A DNA stretch of 42,095 nucleotides from Bacillota bacterium (GTDB lineage Bacteria > Bacillota > Limnochordia > Darwinibacteriales > Darwinibacteriaceae): NCBI GenBank assembly GCA_012518735.1, contig JAAYRO010000148.1:1-42095 (forward strand). The letters run 5' to 3'. The notes beneath the pieces are model-generated. The model searched no databases. It was not told the origin of the DNA and saw only the letters and a list, made by a program, of their open reading frames with translations. Below, piece by piece: positions 12,456 to 21,881 of this stretch (positions are counted from its first letter, which is position 1; the number at the start of each line of letters is the position of its first letter). The translations under genes and the position numbers were made by a program.

Positions 12456-15089
12456 GTGGATAAGACGTATAATCCTAAACTAGTGGAAGATAAATGGTAT
12501 GCGTATTGGGAGGAAAACGGGTTTTTCCACGCGGAAGTTGATGAGACGAAAGAACCTTTTTGTGTTGTGATTCCACCTCCAAACATTACGGGGCAGTTGC
12601 ACATGGGGCATGCTCTAGATGAGACCTATCAAGATATTCTAGTTCGCTGGAAGAGAATGCAGGGTTATAACACTCTTTGGATACCAGGGACCGATCATGC
12701 AGGGATTGCTACCCAAGCTCGGGTAGAAGACCATATTCGTGCAACAGAAGGTAAGACCCGCCATGACTTAGGTCGGGAAGAGTTTTTGCGGCGGACCTGG
12801 GAATGGAAAGAGGAATATGGTGGACGCATTCTAAATCAGCTGAAGAAACTAGGCTCATCCGTAGATTGGCAGCGGGAACGTTTTACCATGGATGAAGGAT
12901 GTTCACGAGCTGTTCGGGAAGTGTTTGTGCGTCTTTTCGAAAAGGGTTTGATTTACCAAGGTAATTACAGTGTGAATTGGTGTCCTCAATGCAGTACAAC
13001 CCTTTCAGATATTGAAGTGGAACACGAGGAACAGCAAGGTAAACTCTATCATATTAAGTATCCATTTGCCGATGGCTCAGGGTTTATTCAGGTTGCCACA
13101 ACTAGACCAGAAACCATGCTTGGTGATACGGCTATTGCTGTTAATCCTGCTGATTCAAGGTATGAAGACTTATTGGAAAAGACTGTTATTGTGCCCTTAG
13201 TAGACCGTGAGATTCCCATTGTGGCTGATGACTATGTAGATATGGAATTTGGAACAGGAATGGTTAAGATAACTCCTGCCCATGATCCTAATGACTTTGA
13301 GATCGGGCTCCGTCACGATCTGCCCCAAATTCAGGTTATTGGTCTAGATGCCAAAATGACAGAAGAAGCTGGTAAATATGCAGGGCAGGACAGATACACT
13401 TGTCGGAAACAAGTGGTGGAGGATCTAGAAGCGTTAGGACTCCTCGTTAAGGTGGAGGATCACGATCATGCTGTTGGGGTCTGCTATCGCTGCAGTACAG
13501 TTGTGGAACCTCTTGTATCAAAACAGTGGTTTGTTAAAATGGATGTTTTGGCCAAGCCAGCCATCGATGCGGTAGAGAGTGGAGAAATTCGCTTTATCCC
13601 GGAACGATTCAGTAAGCAGTATTTACACTGGATGGAAAACATTCAGGATTGGTGTATTTCTAGACAATTGTGGTGGGGACATCGCATTCCCGTATGGTAC
13701 TGCCAGGATTGCGGTGAGGTTTTTGCCAGCGTAGAAGATCCAACAGCCTGTCCAAAGTGTGATTCTACTCAGATTGAGCAGGATCCTGATGTTTTGGATA
13801 CTTGGTTTTCTTCGGCCCTTTGGCCATTTTCTACACTAGGATGGCCTGATGATACTGAAGAATTGAGACACTTCTATCCTACATCTGTTTTGGTGACAGG
13901 ATTTGATATTATCTTCTTCTGGGTAGCTCGAATGATCGTCATGGGTTTAGAGTTTATGGATGAAAAACCTTTCTCAGATGTGCTCATTCATGGACTTGTT
14001 CGAGATTCGCAGGGGCGTAAGATGAGTAAATCCTTAGGCAATGGGATTGATCCTCTGGATGTGATCGAAGAGTATGGGGCAGACGCCCTTCGTTTTAACT
14101 TAGTAATTGGGGTAGCACCTGGGAATGACCTGCGTTTTGTTCCTGAAAAAGTGGAAGCCTATCGCAACTTTGCGAATAAGATTTGGAATGCGTCACGCTT
14201 TGCCTTAATGCATCTTTCAGACTTTAATGAGAATCGGAAGAATCTCGGGTCATTAGATCTGACTACAGCTGATCACTGGATCTTGAGCCGCTTTGAATTC
14301 ACTGCCAATGAAGTTACTCGTTTCCTTGAGCGGTATGACATTGGAGAAGGGGCCCGGGTATTGTATGAGTTTATTTGGAATGAGCTGTGCGACTGGTATA
14401 TTGAGCTCATTAAGCCCCGTCTCTATGGAAAGCACGGCGAGGAGTCTCGCTATACAGCTCAATACGTATTGTGGTTTGTATTGAAGAATACACTGCAGCT
14501 GCTTCATCCTTATATGCCCTTTATTACGGAGGAAATCTGGCAGAATCTTCCTAATGATGGCCCTACCATTGTTTTGGCAGAGTGGCCACAACCAACAGGC
14601 TTTAACGCTCCCAGTGCAGAACGGGCTATGGAGACTATTATGGCCGTAGTTACGGAGATTCGGACCATTCGCAGTGAGAAAAATGTAAATCCCGGACGGA
14701 AGATTACTGCCATATGCCAAGGATCCCCTGATGTATTGGAGATCTTGGAAGAAGGCATGGATGATGTGAAAACGTTAGCTGGTTTGGAACATCTCATTTT
14801 GGAAGAGCCGGGAGAGAAACCAGAGAAATCTGTGGGAGCTGTAGTAAACGGAATAAGCATCTTCTTACCACTGGCAGACATGGTGGATCTTGAAGAAGAA
14901 ATTGCTCGTACCAAAAAAGAACTTGAATCAGCTGAAAAAGAGCTTAAACGGGCAGAAAACAAATTGGCGAACGAAGGATTTATATCGAAGGCTCCTGCGG
15001 AGGTAGTAGAAAAGGAACGTCAGAAAGTGGAGTCTTACACAGCTACAGTTCAACGCTTAAAGGATCTATTACAGGAGATGCAGGCATAA
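12456..15089 (+). CDS. valS: Valyl-tRNA synthetase
   Basis: Class I synthetase that charges tRNA(Val) and edits Thr-tRNA(Val). It has 877 residues. HIGH-type motif HMGH is at 49-52 and KMSKS at 522-526. The editing insertion includes [15 protein letters not shown]. Cysteine pairs ([14 protein letters not shown]) suggest a zinc-binding knuckle. The C-terminal tRNA-binding coiled coil ([19 protein letters not shown]) is rich in Glu and Lys. The GTG start lies about 9 bases after GGGAG, downstream of the T-box terminator. folC follows 4 bp later. Confidence 0.97.
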   Translation: MDKTYNPKLVEDKWYAYWEENGFFHAEVDETKEPFCVVIPPPNITGQLHMGHALDETYQDILVRWKRMQGYNTLWIPGTDHAGIATQARVEDHIRATEGKTRHDLGREEFLRRTWEWKEEYGGRILNQLKKLGSSVDWQRERFTMDEGCSRAVREVFVRLFEKGLIYQGNYSVNWCPQCSTTLSDIEVEHEEQQGKLYHIKYPFADGSGFIQVATTRPETMLGDTAIAVNPADSRYEDLLEKTVIVPLVDREIPIVADDYVDMEFGTGMVKITPAHDPNDFEIGLRHDLPQIQVIGLDAKMTEEAGKYAGQDRYTCRKQVVEDLEALGLLVKVEDHDHAVGVCYRCSTVVEPLVSKQWFVKMDVLAKPAIDAVESGEIRFIPERFSKQYLHWMENIQDWCISRQLWWGHRIPVWYCQDCGEVFASVEDPTACPKCDSTQIEQDPDVLDTWFSSALWPFSTLGWPDDTEELRHFYPTSVLVTGFDIIFFWVARMIVMGLEFMDEKPFSDVLIHGLVRDSQGRKMSKSLGNGIDPLDVIEEYGADALRFNLVIGVAPGNDLRFVPEKVEAYRNFANKIWNASRFALMHLSDFNENRKNLGSLDLTTADHWILSRFEFTANEVTRFLERYDIGEGARVLYEFIWNELCDWYIELIKPRLYGKHGEESRYTAQYVLWFVLKNTLQLLHPYMPFITEEIWQNLPNDGPTIVLAEWPQPTGFNAPSAERAMETIMAVVTEIRTIRSEKNVNPGRKITAICQGSPDVLEILEEGMDDVKTLAGLEHLILEEPGEKPEKSVGAVVNGISIFLPLADMVDLEEEIARTKKELESAEKELKRAENKLANEGFISKAPAEVVEKERQKVESYTATVQRLKDLLQEMQA

Positions 15090-15093
15090 AGAG

Positions 15094-16380
15094 ATGAAGA
15101 TAATCAAGGAACGGGAACGATTTGGGAGTCACTTGGGATTAGAGCGGATTCAGCTTGTCTGCTCCGCTCTGTCCAATCCCCAGGACCAACTGAAATTTAT
15201 TCATATAGCTGGAACCAATGGTAAGGGGTCTGTGGCTACTCTCATGGCTCAAGTGCTGGAAGAGGCTGGCTTTGACGTTGGATTATTTACTTCACCTCAT
15301 TTAGAGAGATATAATGAGAGGTTCCGGATAAATGGAACTCCCATCGATGATCTACAATTGGAAGAACTGCTCTACAAAACGGAAGACGCTATTAAGAAGG
15401 TGGAACAGGATTACCCAGAGTATGGAGCTGTAACCGAGTTCGAACTAGGCACAGCCTTAGCATTTCTGTATTTCGCAGCATCTGAAGTGGATGTTGTAGT
15501 ACTAGAGACAGGGTTGGGTGGACGCCTAGATGCGACTTCGGTGGTGAACCCTGAACTAACAGTCATTACGTCCATTGGACATGACCATATGGATCGATTA
15601 GGTACATCTCTTGCTCAGATCGCCTATGAAAAGGCAGGCATTATTAAGCAGGGGGTTCCAGTAGTAACAGGGATTCAACAGCCAGAAGCAATTCGTGTTC
15701 TGAAAGAAGCAGCTGTTCAGAAGAATGCACCGTTTTATTCACTAGAACAGGTTCAGTGGAAACGGCTAAATTGGAATATTAGGGGAGGACATCTAAGCTA
15801 TCCTGGGTATGATTTTCTTGAAATACGACTGCTCGGAGCTCACCAGCTTGACAATGCAGCGACAGCCCTATTAGCATTGGAGGTTCTGCAGGACAAAGGT
15901 TGGTCTATTTCTGAACAAGCAATTAGAAGCGGCCTATTGAAAGCACGTTGGTCGGGAAGAATGGAAGTGGTATCGTCTGAACCGTTAGTGATCTTGGATG
16001 GAGGGCATAACCAAGAAGGCCTTATGGCTTTAGCTGATGGTTTGAAACACATCAGCTCAGAAATTGGTTCTGACCGATTTACCTTTATTTTTGGTATGCT
16101 GAACAGCAAGGATATTCGTCTTGTGGATATTCTTTTCCCCATTGCTGAACGGTTTGTATTTACGAAAGCAGAGAGTGGACGCTTACTACCAATGGAGCCA
16201 GAACGCCTTGTACGTTATGGAAAAAGTCGGGGGGTTACTGCAGTTGGATATGATTCTCCTCTCGATGCAGTCCAGGATGCTTTGGAGACTGCGCCTATCT
16301 GCGTGTGTGGCTCTTTGTATCTTGTAGGTACGATTAAGAGGTATTTACGAACGCTAGGCGTACTATCTAAAGAGGACTAA
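15094..16380 (+). CDS. folC: Folylpolyglutamate synthase / dihydrofolate synthase
   Basis: Mur-ligase-family enzyme that adds glutamate to dihydropteroate and folates. The ATP-binding P-loop GTNGKGS is near residues 40-46, and TSPHLERYNERFRING and TSIGHDHMDRLGTS are characteristic. Length 428. The N-terminus is a little shorter than in Bacillus, but the ATG at 15094 is the only usual start after an in-frame stop at 15058. An AGGAG lies 13 or more bases upstream, so initiation may depend on coupling to valS, which ends 4 bp before. valS-folC is a common Firmicutes pair. Confidence 0.93.
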   Translation: MKIIKERERFGSHLGLERIQLVCSALSNPQDQLKFIHIAGTNGKGSVATLMAQVLEEAGFDVGLFTSPHLERYNERFRINGTPIDDLQLEELLYKTEDAIKKVEQDYPEYGAVTEFELGTALAFLYFAASEVDVVVLETGLGGRLDATSVVNPELTVITSIGHDHMDRLGTSLAQIAYEKAGIIKQGVPVVTGIQQPEAIRVLKEAAVQKNAPFYSLEQVQWKRLNWNIRGGHLSYPGYDFLEIRLLGAHQLDNAATALLALEVLQDKGWSISEQAIRSGLLKARWSGRMEVVSSEPLVILDGGHNQEGLMALADGLKHISSEIGSDRFTFIFGMLNSKDIRLVDILFPIAERFVFTKAESGRLLPMEPERLVRYGKSRGVTAVGYDSPLDAVQDALETAPICVCGSLYLVGTIKRYLRTLGVLSKED

Positions 16381-16401
16381 TCATAAAAAGGGGGATTTAG
16401 C

Positions 16402-16890
16402 ATGAGTTCCCGACATAAGAAAAAGGGGAAAACCAGGTCGGGTCAACAAGGAATCAATTTCGTTGTGACGCTGATTACCCTCAGCATTATTTTCATCTTC
16501 GTAGGCTATCTGCTGGGTCAATATGCGGTTAGAATGCTCCAAGCTCAACATACTTACAAAGTGCAGATGACGCAAAAAGAGGAGGAGGCTCCTGTCTCGC
16601 CAGTGGTGGCTTCGCCTAGACCGCAGCCGCTTGTGGATGAAGGAGCAACTGGATCTAGTGAGCCAGAGCCCTCCTCAGGTACACTTTATCGCGTTCAAGT
16701 TGGCGTATTTTCTGAAAAGCAAAATGCTGATCGTATGGTGGTACGTCTAAAAGAGTTGGGTTATGATGCAATTATTGTAGATGGACCACCATATAGGGTG
16801 CAGACCGGTGCTTTTAGCTCCCAAGAAAATGCAAATCGTTTTAGTGAAGAGCTCAAGAGCAAAGGGTTTGAAGTAATAGTAGTTCGATAA
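16402..16890 (+). CDS. Membrane-anchored SPOR-domain protein
   Basis: Bitopic protein of 162 residues: a basic cytoplasmic N-terminus (SSRHKKKGKTR), one transmembrane helix at about 19-40, a Pro/Glu-rich linker to about 90 and a C-terminal SPOR domain at about 93-162, with the internal repeat YRVQVGVF and YRVQTGAFSS. SPOR domains bind glycan strands stripped of stem peptides, so the protein probably localises to septa or, in a spore former, to the engulfing membrane (inference). AAAAGGGGG precedes the ATG at about 9 bases. It is the last gene before the ferredoxin promoter. Confidence 0.85.
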   Translation: MSSRHKKKGKTRSGQQGINFVVTLITLSIIFIFVGYLLGQYAVRMLQAQHTYKVQMTQKEEEAPVSPVVASPRPQPLVDEGATGSSEPEPSSGTLYRVQVGVFSEKQNADRMVVRLKELGYDAIIVDGPPYRVQTGAFSSQENANRFSEELKSKGFEVIVVR

Positions 16891-16918
16891 AGATGGTAAT
16901 TCCGACCAAATTACTTAG

Positions 16919-16947
16919 TTGACATGTTTTTCAGGTTTTGCTATTCT
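16919..16947 (+). promoter_or_regulatory. Sigma-A promoter for the ferredoxin gene
   Basis: TTGACA at 16919-16924, 17 bp spacer, TATTCT at 16942-16947, placed 42 bp before the GTG start of the ferredoxin gene. Confidence 0.75.
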
Positions 16948-16989
16948 TGATTAGTAATAGGAATTGTGAAAAAGGGGGCGAAGTGAACT

Positions 16990-17160
16990 GTGGCACACGT
17001 TATTAGCTCTGATTGTATTAGTTGTGGTGCATGTGCAGCACAATGTCCAGTAGAAGCCATTAGTGAAGGTGCGGACCAGTACATTATTGATGCTGATGAG
17101 TGCATTGATTGCGCTGCTTGTACAGAAGTTTGTCCAGTAGATGCTATTAGTGCAGAGTAA
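16990..17160 (+). CDS. 2[4Fe-4S] ferredoxin
   Basis: A 56-residue clostridial-type ferredoxin that begins MAHVISSDC. Two complete CxxCxxCxxxC clusters are visible: Cys9, 12, 15 (plus Cys19) and Cys38, 41, 44 (plus Cys48). It is a low-potential electron carrier for pyruvate oxidation, hydrogenase or Rnf-type reactions (family knowledge). GTG start with a GGGGG run 11 bases upstream. It has its own promoter and ends in a strong terminator, so it is probably a highly expressed monocistronic gene. The rnf genes later in the window offer a possible partner. Confidence 0.95.
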   Translation: MAHVISSDCISCGACAAQCPVEAISEGADQYIIDADECIDCAACTEVCPVDAISAE

Positions 17161-17173
17161 TTAGGAATATCTG

Positions 17174-17220
17174 CCCTCCTACCCGTCATAGTTATGAATT
17201 GGGTGGGAGGGAATTTTTTT
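17174..17220 (+). terminator. Intrinsic terminator of the ferredoxin gene, overlapping the spoIID ribosome-binding site
   Basis: CCCTCCTACCC at 17174-17184 pairs with GGGTGGGAGGG at 17201-17211 (one G-U pair), followed directly by seven T residues. The 3' arm contains the GGGAGG that serves as Shine-Dalgarno for spoIID, whose TTG start begins in the T-run. Confidence 0.9.
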
Positions 17221-18181
17221 GAGACGACGACATAAAAGACGCAGGGCGCGGAGGGGTTCATCTCTCTTTCTACTTGTTATCTTATTCATATTAGTCATTG
17301 GGATACCGGCGTTGCTGGTTCGCAGTTGTACGGTGTCTTTTTTTTCTATTCCTAAGGCGCCTCTAGTTGTCATATGGGATGAACAATCGAATACGCTTAT
17401 GAGCATGACTTTGGAAGAGTATGTGCAGGGGGTGGTAGCAGCTGAAATGCCTGCTAGCTTTGGACTAGAAGCTCTCAAAGCACAAGCTGTTGCAGCACGT
17501 ACATACGCATATCGTCGTATTCAGCGGAATGATACCATTCCTGAACATCCCGATGCACATTTGTCCACTGATTATAAATCGGGGCAGGCTTGGGTTTCGT
17601 GGGAGACCTTTTTTGACCGCTATGGCCTTCTGCAAGGTCGTCAACTGCAGAAGAAAATTAAAAAGGCTGTAAACCAAACGATTGGATGGATAGCTGTCTA
17701 TGATGGAGAGCCAATTTTGGCAGTCTATCATTCTACAAGTGGAGGCCGTACAGAAAACTCAGAACACTATTGGAGTGAGCAGCTTCCCTATCTGAGGGGA
17801 GTGCATGATCCATATAGTGCATCTTCTCCCTATCATTTTACCACCGCCACTTTCTCTACAGCTCAATTGTGCGGCAGTCTTGAAGTAAGTAAGAGTACGG
17901 ACTTGCGGGTTGTGGAACGGTACCCATCTGGTCGCGTTAAGACAGTGGAGGTTGGTGATAAGTGGTTTAGTGGAAGAGAGGTGCGTCAACGCCTAGGTTT
18001 GCGCTCCAGCTGGTTTACAGTGGATTTACTCCAAAACGATGTAGTGTTTTCTGTTTGGGGATTTGGGCATGGGGTGGGCATGAGCCAATATGGTGCTGAC
18101 GGAATGGCGCAGCAGGGGTATGACTATCAGGAGATTCTCCAATACTATTACCAGGGTATTGAGCTTAAAAAAGCTTATTAG
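17219..18181 (+). CDS. spoIID: Stage II sporulation protein D (SpoIID/LytB family)
   Basis: Lytic transglycosylase that trims septal peptidoglycan during engulfment, working with SpoIIP and SpoIIM (family knowledge). It has 320 residues: a strongly basic N-terminus (RRRHKRRRARR), a transmembrane anchor at about 15-35, then the SpoIID domain with EEYVQGVVAAEMPASFG, AQAVAARTYA, YHSTSGGRTENS and GFGHGVGMSQYGA. The TTG at 17219 is the only start that keeps the anchor; its GGGAGG site is 8 bases upstream, inside the preceding terminator stem. No recognisable sigma-E promoter was found immediately upstream. Confidence 0.92.
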   Translation: MRRRHKRRRARRGSSLFLLVILFILVIGIPALLVRSCTVSFFSIPKAPLVVIWDEQSNTLMSMTLEEYVQGVVAAEMPASFGLEALKAQAVAARTYAYRRIQRNDTIPEHPDAHLSTDYKSGQAWVSWETFFDRYGLLQGRQLQKKIKKAVNQTIGWIAVYDGEPILAVYHSTSGGRTENSEHYWSEQLPYLRGVHDPYSASSPYHFTTATFSTAQLCGSLEVSKSTDLRVVERYPSGRVKTVEVGDKWFSGREVRQRLGLRSSWFTVDLLQNDVVFSVWGFGHGVGMSQYGADGMAQQGYDYQEILQYYYQGIELKKAY

Positions 18182-18215
18182 GATCAGAGGATCCTGTGGT
18201 AAAGGGGGAATCAAG

Positions 18216-18422
18216 ATGGATTATAAAAGCCGCTGGCTGAGAAACGATCTGGAGGAGCAGTTGGAGTATCCTTGGGATTGGATGGATGATCACCGCCACC
18301 TCGATGGGTGGGAGATCAATGCAAACCGAATCCTCTCTAAAAAGTATCTCTTAGAATTAGCTTCAGAGTTGGGGCCAATCTCTATCCCTCACCGTCATCG
18401 CCGCTTTGGCAAGCTTGGTTAA
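18216..18422 (+). CDS. Small uncharacterised protein, Trp/His-rich (68 residues)
   Basis: Not recognised. The 68-residue product has four Trp within the first 32 residues ([18 protein letters not shown]), an acidic centre and a basic C-terminus ([11 protein letters not shown]). There is no signal peptide or membrane segment. The ATG at 18216 has GGGGGA at 7 bases, which is convincing, so the longer frame beginning at 18090 inside spoIID is rejected. It starts 34 bp after the spoIID stop, so co-transcription is likely, and it ends just before the cysK promoter. A sporulation role is guilt by association only. Confidence 0.65.
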   Translation: MDYKSRWLRNDLEEQLEYPWDWMDDHRHLDGWEINANRILSKKYLLELASELGPISIPHRHRRFGKLG

Positions 18423-18424
18423 TC

Positions 18425-18453
18425 TTGACAAAGTCTGTTGGAATTTATACGAT
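18425..18453 (+). promoter_or_regulatory. Sigma-A promoter for cysK
   Basis: TTGACA at 18425-18430 with TACGAT at 18448-18453 (17 bp), or TATACG at 18446-18451 (15 bp). It starts 2 bp after the stop of the 68-residue gene and 23 bp before the cysK ATG, so the mRNA leader would be short. Confidence 0.65.
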
Positions 18454-18475
18454 TATCCCGAAGGGGGATAACGGC

Positions 18476-19405
18476 ATGAAGGTATCGGATAGTATTCTAG
18501 GTTTGATAGGTGAAACGCCTCTGGTGAGGATTAACCGATTAGCTGAGAAAAACAGTGCTCAAATTTGGGCGAAGCTGGAAAGTTTCAATCCTGGAGGCAG
18601 TGTGAAGGACCGGATCGCCCTCAGTATGGTTCGTGACGCCGAAAAGAAGGGGTTTTTGAAACCAGGTGGGACCATTGTGGAACCTACCAGTGGTAATACA
18701 GGCGTTGGACTAGCAATGGTCGCAGCTGCATTAGGGTATGAGTTGATTATCTGCATGCCTGAAACAATGAGTGCTGAGCGACGGAGTATCCTGGAGTTAT
18801 ATGGTGCCAAATTAATACTGACTCCAGGAGAGCAAGGCATGATGGGTTCTATAAAGAAAGCAGAGGAGCTTGTAAAGGAAAATCCCACGTATTTTATGCC
18901 TCAGCAGTTCACCAATTATGCAAATCCAGAGATTCATCGCGAAACAACAGCTCAAGAGATTTTGACTCAATGTGAAGGACACTTAGATGCTTTTGTTTCA
19001 GGGGTTGGTACTGGGGGCACCATTACAGGGGTAGGGGAAGTTCTTAAGAAACGTTTACCAAATGTGAGAATCGTGGCAGTAGAACCAGACACGTCCGCTG
19101 TTCTTTCAGGAGCAGAGCCAGGACCCCACGGCATTCAGGGAATTGGGGCTGGATTTGTTCCAACCGTCCTTAACCAGTCAGTCTATGACCAGATCATTCG
19201 GGTAAAAGATAAAGATGCTTTAGGTATGGTAGGGAGATTGGCTCGAGAAGAGGGAATTCTTAGTGGGATTTCCGCGGGAGCAGCAATGTCTGCTGCACTC
19301 CAAGTAGCTCAAGAGCTCGGTTCTGGAGCAAAAGTAGTAGTTCTTCTGCCTGATACAGGTGAACGCTACCTAAGTATGGCATCACTGTTCAAATCTGAAA
19401 GTTAA
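18476..19405 (+). CDS. cysK: Cysteine synthase (O-acetylserine sulfhydrylase)
   Basis: PLP enzyme that makes cysteine from O-acetylserine and sulfide. Of 309 residues, the Schiff-base Lys is Lys44 in NPGGSVKDR. The substrate loop TSGNTG is at 71-76, and the phosphate-binding loop GTGGTITG and the C-terminal SGISAGAA follow. The ATG at 18476 is used because AAGGGGG lies 8 bases upstream; an in-frame TTG at 18425 falls inside the promoter. It has its own promoter and terminator, so it is probably transcribed alone. No S-box or Cys T-box is visible. Confidence 0.95.
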   Translation: MKVSDSILGLIGETPLVRINRLAEKNSAQIWAKLESFNPGGSVKDRIALSMVRDAEKKGFLKPGGTIVEPTSGNTGVGLAMVAAALGYELIICMPETMSAERRSILELYGAKLILTPGEQGMMGSIKKAEELVKENPTYFMPQQFTNYANPEIHRETTAQEILTQCEGHLDAFVSGVGTGGTITGVGEVLKKRLPNVRIVAVEPDTSAVLSGAEPGPHGIQGIGAGFVPTVLNQSVYDQIIRVKDKDALGMVGRLAREEGILSGISAGAAMSAALQVAQELGSGAKVVVLLPDTGERYLSMASLFKSES

Positions 19406-19412
19406 GATACAG

Positions 19413-19447
19413 GGAGAGGGTTCTCTAAATGAGACTCTCTCATTTTC
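19413..19447 (+). terminator. Probable intrinsic terminator after cysK
   Basis: GAGAGGG...TCTC at 19414-19425 folds against GAGACTCTCTC at 19431-19441 with a small bulge and a TAAAT loop, followed by ATTTTCT. The U-tract is short. Confidence 0.6.
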
Positions 19448-19517
19448 TGTGGAGGGAAATTTGAAACTGACGGTGAATATTGTAGTGTTATACCTATGAA
19501 CAGAGAAGGAGTAACGA

Positions 19518-20084
19518 ATGGATCTAGTACTGGCAAGTCACTCACCCCGTCGTCGAGATTTGCTCCGTAAATTTGGTTTAGATTTTGAGGTGGCCGTTGT
19601 AGAAGTGACTGAGGAAACTAATGGGCTGCCTGAAGTTGTAGCAGAGTCTAATGCACGACTAAAAGCGGAGGCAGTGAGTGCTGTATATCCTGAGTCATTG
19701 ACTCTCGGTGCTGACACAATAGTGGTCTTAGACAACGAGATCTTGGGGAAACCTCATAATGAAGATGCTGCCATAGAAATGCTGTGTTCTCTAAGTGGAA
19801 GGGAGCATGAGGTGACAACCGCGGTGGCCCTAGCTCGTAAGGGACAAGCCATCCGGTTGTTTTCTGAGACTACCCTCGTTCGTTTTCGATCACTGTCTCG
19901 TCATGAAATAGAAAGTTATGCAGCAACAGGCGAACCGCTTGATAAAGCTGGTGGATATGGGATTCAAGGATTTGGTGGATTACTTGTCGAAGGTATAAAA
20001 GGTTGCTATTATAATGTTGTCGGTTTACCCATGCCTAGACTCGTAGAAGAATTACGAGTTTTTGGTATCGAAGTCTTCCTTTAA
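19518..20084 (+). CDS. maf: Maf/YhdE-family nucleoside triphosphate pyrophosphatase
   Basis: House-cleaning pyrophosphatase that hydrolyses non-canonical or modified (d)NTPs such as dTTP/UTP-type substrates; Maf overproduction blocks septation in Bacillus. The 188-residue protein has the family N-terminus LASHSPRRRDLLRKFG, the catalytic GADTIVV, GKPHNEDAA and GGYGIQGFGG. AGAAGGAG precedes the ATG at 7 bases. The order maf-radC-mreBCD-min is a conserved Firmicutes cluster, which supports the call. I found no convincing promoter in the 112 bp upstream. Confidence 0.94.
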   Translation: MDLVLASHSPRRRDLLRKFGLDFEVAVVEVTEETNGLPEVVAESNARLKAEAVSAVYPESLTLGADTIVVLDNEILGKPHNEDAAIEMLCSLSGREHEVTTAVALARKGQAIRLFSETTLVRFRSLSRHEIESYAATGEPLDKAGGYGIQGFGGLLVEGIKGCYYNVVGLPMPRLVEELRVFGIEVFL

Positions 20085-20116
20085 CGCGCCTGAGGGGGAT
20101 GGGAAAGGGGAATAAG

Positions 20117-20803
20117 GTGACATATCGTGTAATGATAAAGGATTTACCTGCAGAAGAACGACCGCGGGAGCGGCTGGTACGCTATGGACCAGAGCGTCTC
20201 TCCAACAAAGAACTGCTGGCCATTTTGCTGCGGACTGGAATCAAGAGTAAATCTGCCGTAGCACTGGCTGAGAGTCTTTTGGCTAAATTTGGCTCATTAA
20301 GAGGTTTAGCTAGTGCTAGTTATGAGGAACTGCTGCGAGTGAAAGGGATTGGTCCTGCAAAAGCAGCAGACATACTAGCTGCTTTTGAATTAGCCAAACG
20401 TCTTGCCGATTCGCGAATCGAGTTTAAGGGAGTCATTAATAGCCCTCAAGATGCGGCTGAAATGGTCCTGCGAGAGCTGAGTCTAGAACAAAAGGAACAT
20501 TTCATGATTATTATGCTTAATACCAAGCATCGGGTGATTGCAAAAAAGGTGATCTCAATTGGTCATCTTAATGCATCCCTAGTTCATCCACGAGAAATGT
20601 TTAAAGAAGCAATCAGACGGAGCAGCGCAGCTGTCATACTAGTCCACAACCATCCTAGTGGTGACTTAACGCCTAGTGAGGATGATATTTCAACTACGCG
20701 GCGGTTGGTTGAGGCAGGACAGTTGTTAGGGATTCAAGTTTTGGATCATATCATCGTTGGCGATAATCGTTATCTTAGTTTTCGAGAAAAAGGTTTGTTA
20801 TAG
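20117..20803 (+). CDS. radC: RadC-family JAB domain protein
   Basis: The protein has a UPF0758 N-terminal helix-hairpin-helix region (ERPRERLVRYG, VKGIGPAKAA) and a C-terminal JAB/MPN metalloprotease-like domain with the zinc motif HNHPSGDLTPSEDD. Despite the name, a DNA-repair role is not established. The GTG at 20117 gives 228 residues and has AAAGGGG at 6 bases; the ATG at 20099 lies directly against a G-run with no room for a ribosome-binding site. It starts 32 bp after maf and ends 23 bp before mreB. Confidence 0.92.
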   Translation: MTYRVMIKDLPAEERPRERLVRYGPERLSNKELLAILLRTGIKSKSAVALAESLLAKFGSLRGLASASYEELLRVKGIGPAKAADILAAFELAKRLADSRIEFKGVINSPQDAAEMVLRELSLEQKEHFMIIMLNTKHRVIAKKVISIGHLNASLVHPREMFKEAIRRSSAAVILVHNHPSGDLTPSEDDISTTRRLVEAGQLLGIQVLDHIIVGDNRYLSFREKGLL

Positions 20804-20826
20804 CATGAATTGAAAGGGGTAACTAG

Positions 20827-21855
20827 ATGTTTGGGCGTTTAGGACGAGATATCGGTATAGATTTAGGAACTGCAAATACATTGGTTTTTGTGAAAGGAAA
20901 AGGAGTTGTAATCAACGAACCATCAGTTGTAGCTATTGATCGAGACACGAACCAGATTTTCGCTGTAGGTAATAAAGCCAAGGAAATGGTTGGGAGAACC
21001 CCTGGAAATATAGTTGCCATCCGTCCACTTAAAGATGGTGTTATCGCCGATTTCGACGTTACTGAACGCCTGCTAAAGGACTTTATTGCTAAGGCTACAC
21101 GGCGAACAGGATGGTTTCGTCCTCGGGTTGTAGTATCAGTACCCTCTGGTGTAACAGAAGTTGAGAAGCGAGCCGTAATCGATGCAGCCCTATCTGCAGG
21201 AGCGAAGGATGCTCGTGTAATTGAGGAACCTATGGCAGCTGCTATAGGTGCTGGATTACCTGTGCAAGAGCCTACAGGCAACATGATTGTAGATATTGGA
21301 GGCGGTACTACGGAAGTGGCTGTCATTTCTTTAGGCGGTATCGTTTCTCATCGTTCTATACGTGTTGCAGGAGATGAAATGGATGAAGCCATTATTCAGC
21401 ATATTCGGAGAATGTATAACCTGTTGATTGGGGAACGTACGGCGGAACAGATTAAGGCAGAAGTAGGCAGTGCAATGGCGGTTTTTGAAGAAGACGTCAG
21501 TATGGAGGTACGTGGCCGAGATTTAGTCAGTGGTCTACCTAAAACAGTCACTGTGAGCTCATCAGAAATTCATAAAGCTCTTCAGGAGCCAGTGGAAGCC
21601 ATTGTGGAAGCAGTCAAGGTTACACTAGAGCGAACTCCGCCTGAGCTGGCAGCTGATATTATGGATCGAGGAATTATGATGGCAGGGGGAGGCTCCTTAC
21701 TCAAAGGTCTTGACCGTTTACTGATAGAGGAAACAGGAATGCCTGTCCACATTACTGAAGAACCCTTAACAGCTGTGGCCAACGGTACAGGTATGGCTTT
21801 AGAGCATTTTGATCTGCTGCAGCGAATCATGCTTGGACCAAGAAGGTATAGTTAG
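20827..21855 (+). CDS. mreB: Rod shape-determining protein MreB (actin homologue)
   Basis: Membrane-associated actin-like filament protein that orients lateral wall synthesis. The 342 residues include phosphate-1 ([11 protein letters not shown]), the central [16 protein letters not shown] and the adenosine motif [13 protein letters not shown]. The N-terminal MFGRLGRDI is the usual amphipathic start. It is preceded by AAAGGGG at about 8 bases and heads mreBCD. The following TM protein mreC begins 26 bp downstream. Confidence 0.97.
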   Translation: MFGRLGRDIGIDLGTANTLVFVKGKGVVINEPSVVAIDRDTNQIFAVGNKAKEMVGRTPGNIVAIRPLKDGVIADFDVTERLLKDFIAKATRRTGWFRPRVVVSVPSGVTEVEKRAVIDAALSAGAKDARVIEEPMAAAIGAGLPVQEPTGNMIVDIGGGTTEVAVISLGGIVSHRSIRVAGDEMDEAIIQHIRRMYNLLIGERTAEQIKAEVGSAMAVFEEDVSMEVRGRDLVSGLPKTVTVSSSEIHKALQEPVEAIVEAVKVTLERTPPELAADIMDRGIMMAGGGSLLKGLDRLLIEETGMPVHITEEPLTAVANGTGMALEHFDLLQRIMLGPRRYS

Positions 21856-21881
21856 TGGAAAGGAAAAGGGATGTGAAATAA

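Noticed and set aside
14253..14962. Antisense open frames of 150 or more codons inside valS
   Set aside because: They lie wholly within a strongly conserved gene, have no ribosome-binding sites and give no recognisable protein.
18090..18215. Longer version of the 68-residue protein starting inside spoIID
   Set aside because: The extension overlaps the end of the spoIID coding sequence in another frame, while the internal ATG at 18216 has a clear ribosome-binding site.
19461..19494. Promoter for maf (TTGAAA and TATACC)
   Set aside because: Spacing is 22 bp, outside the usual range, and no alternative -35 fits.
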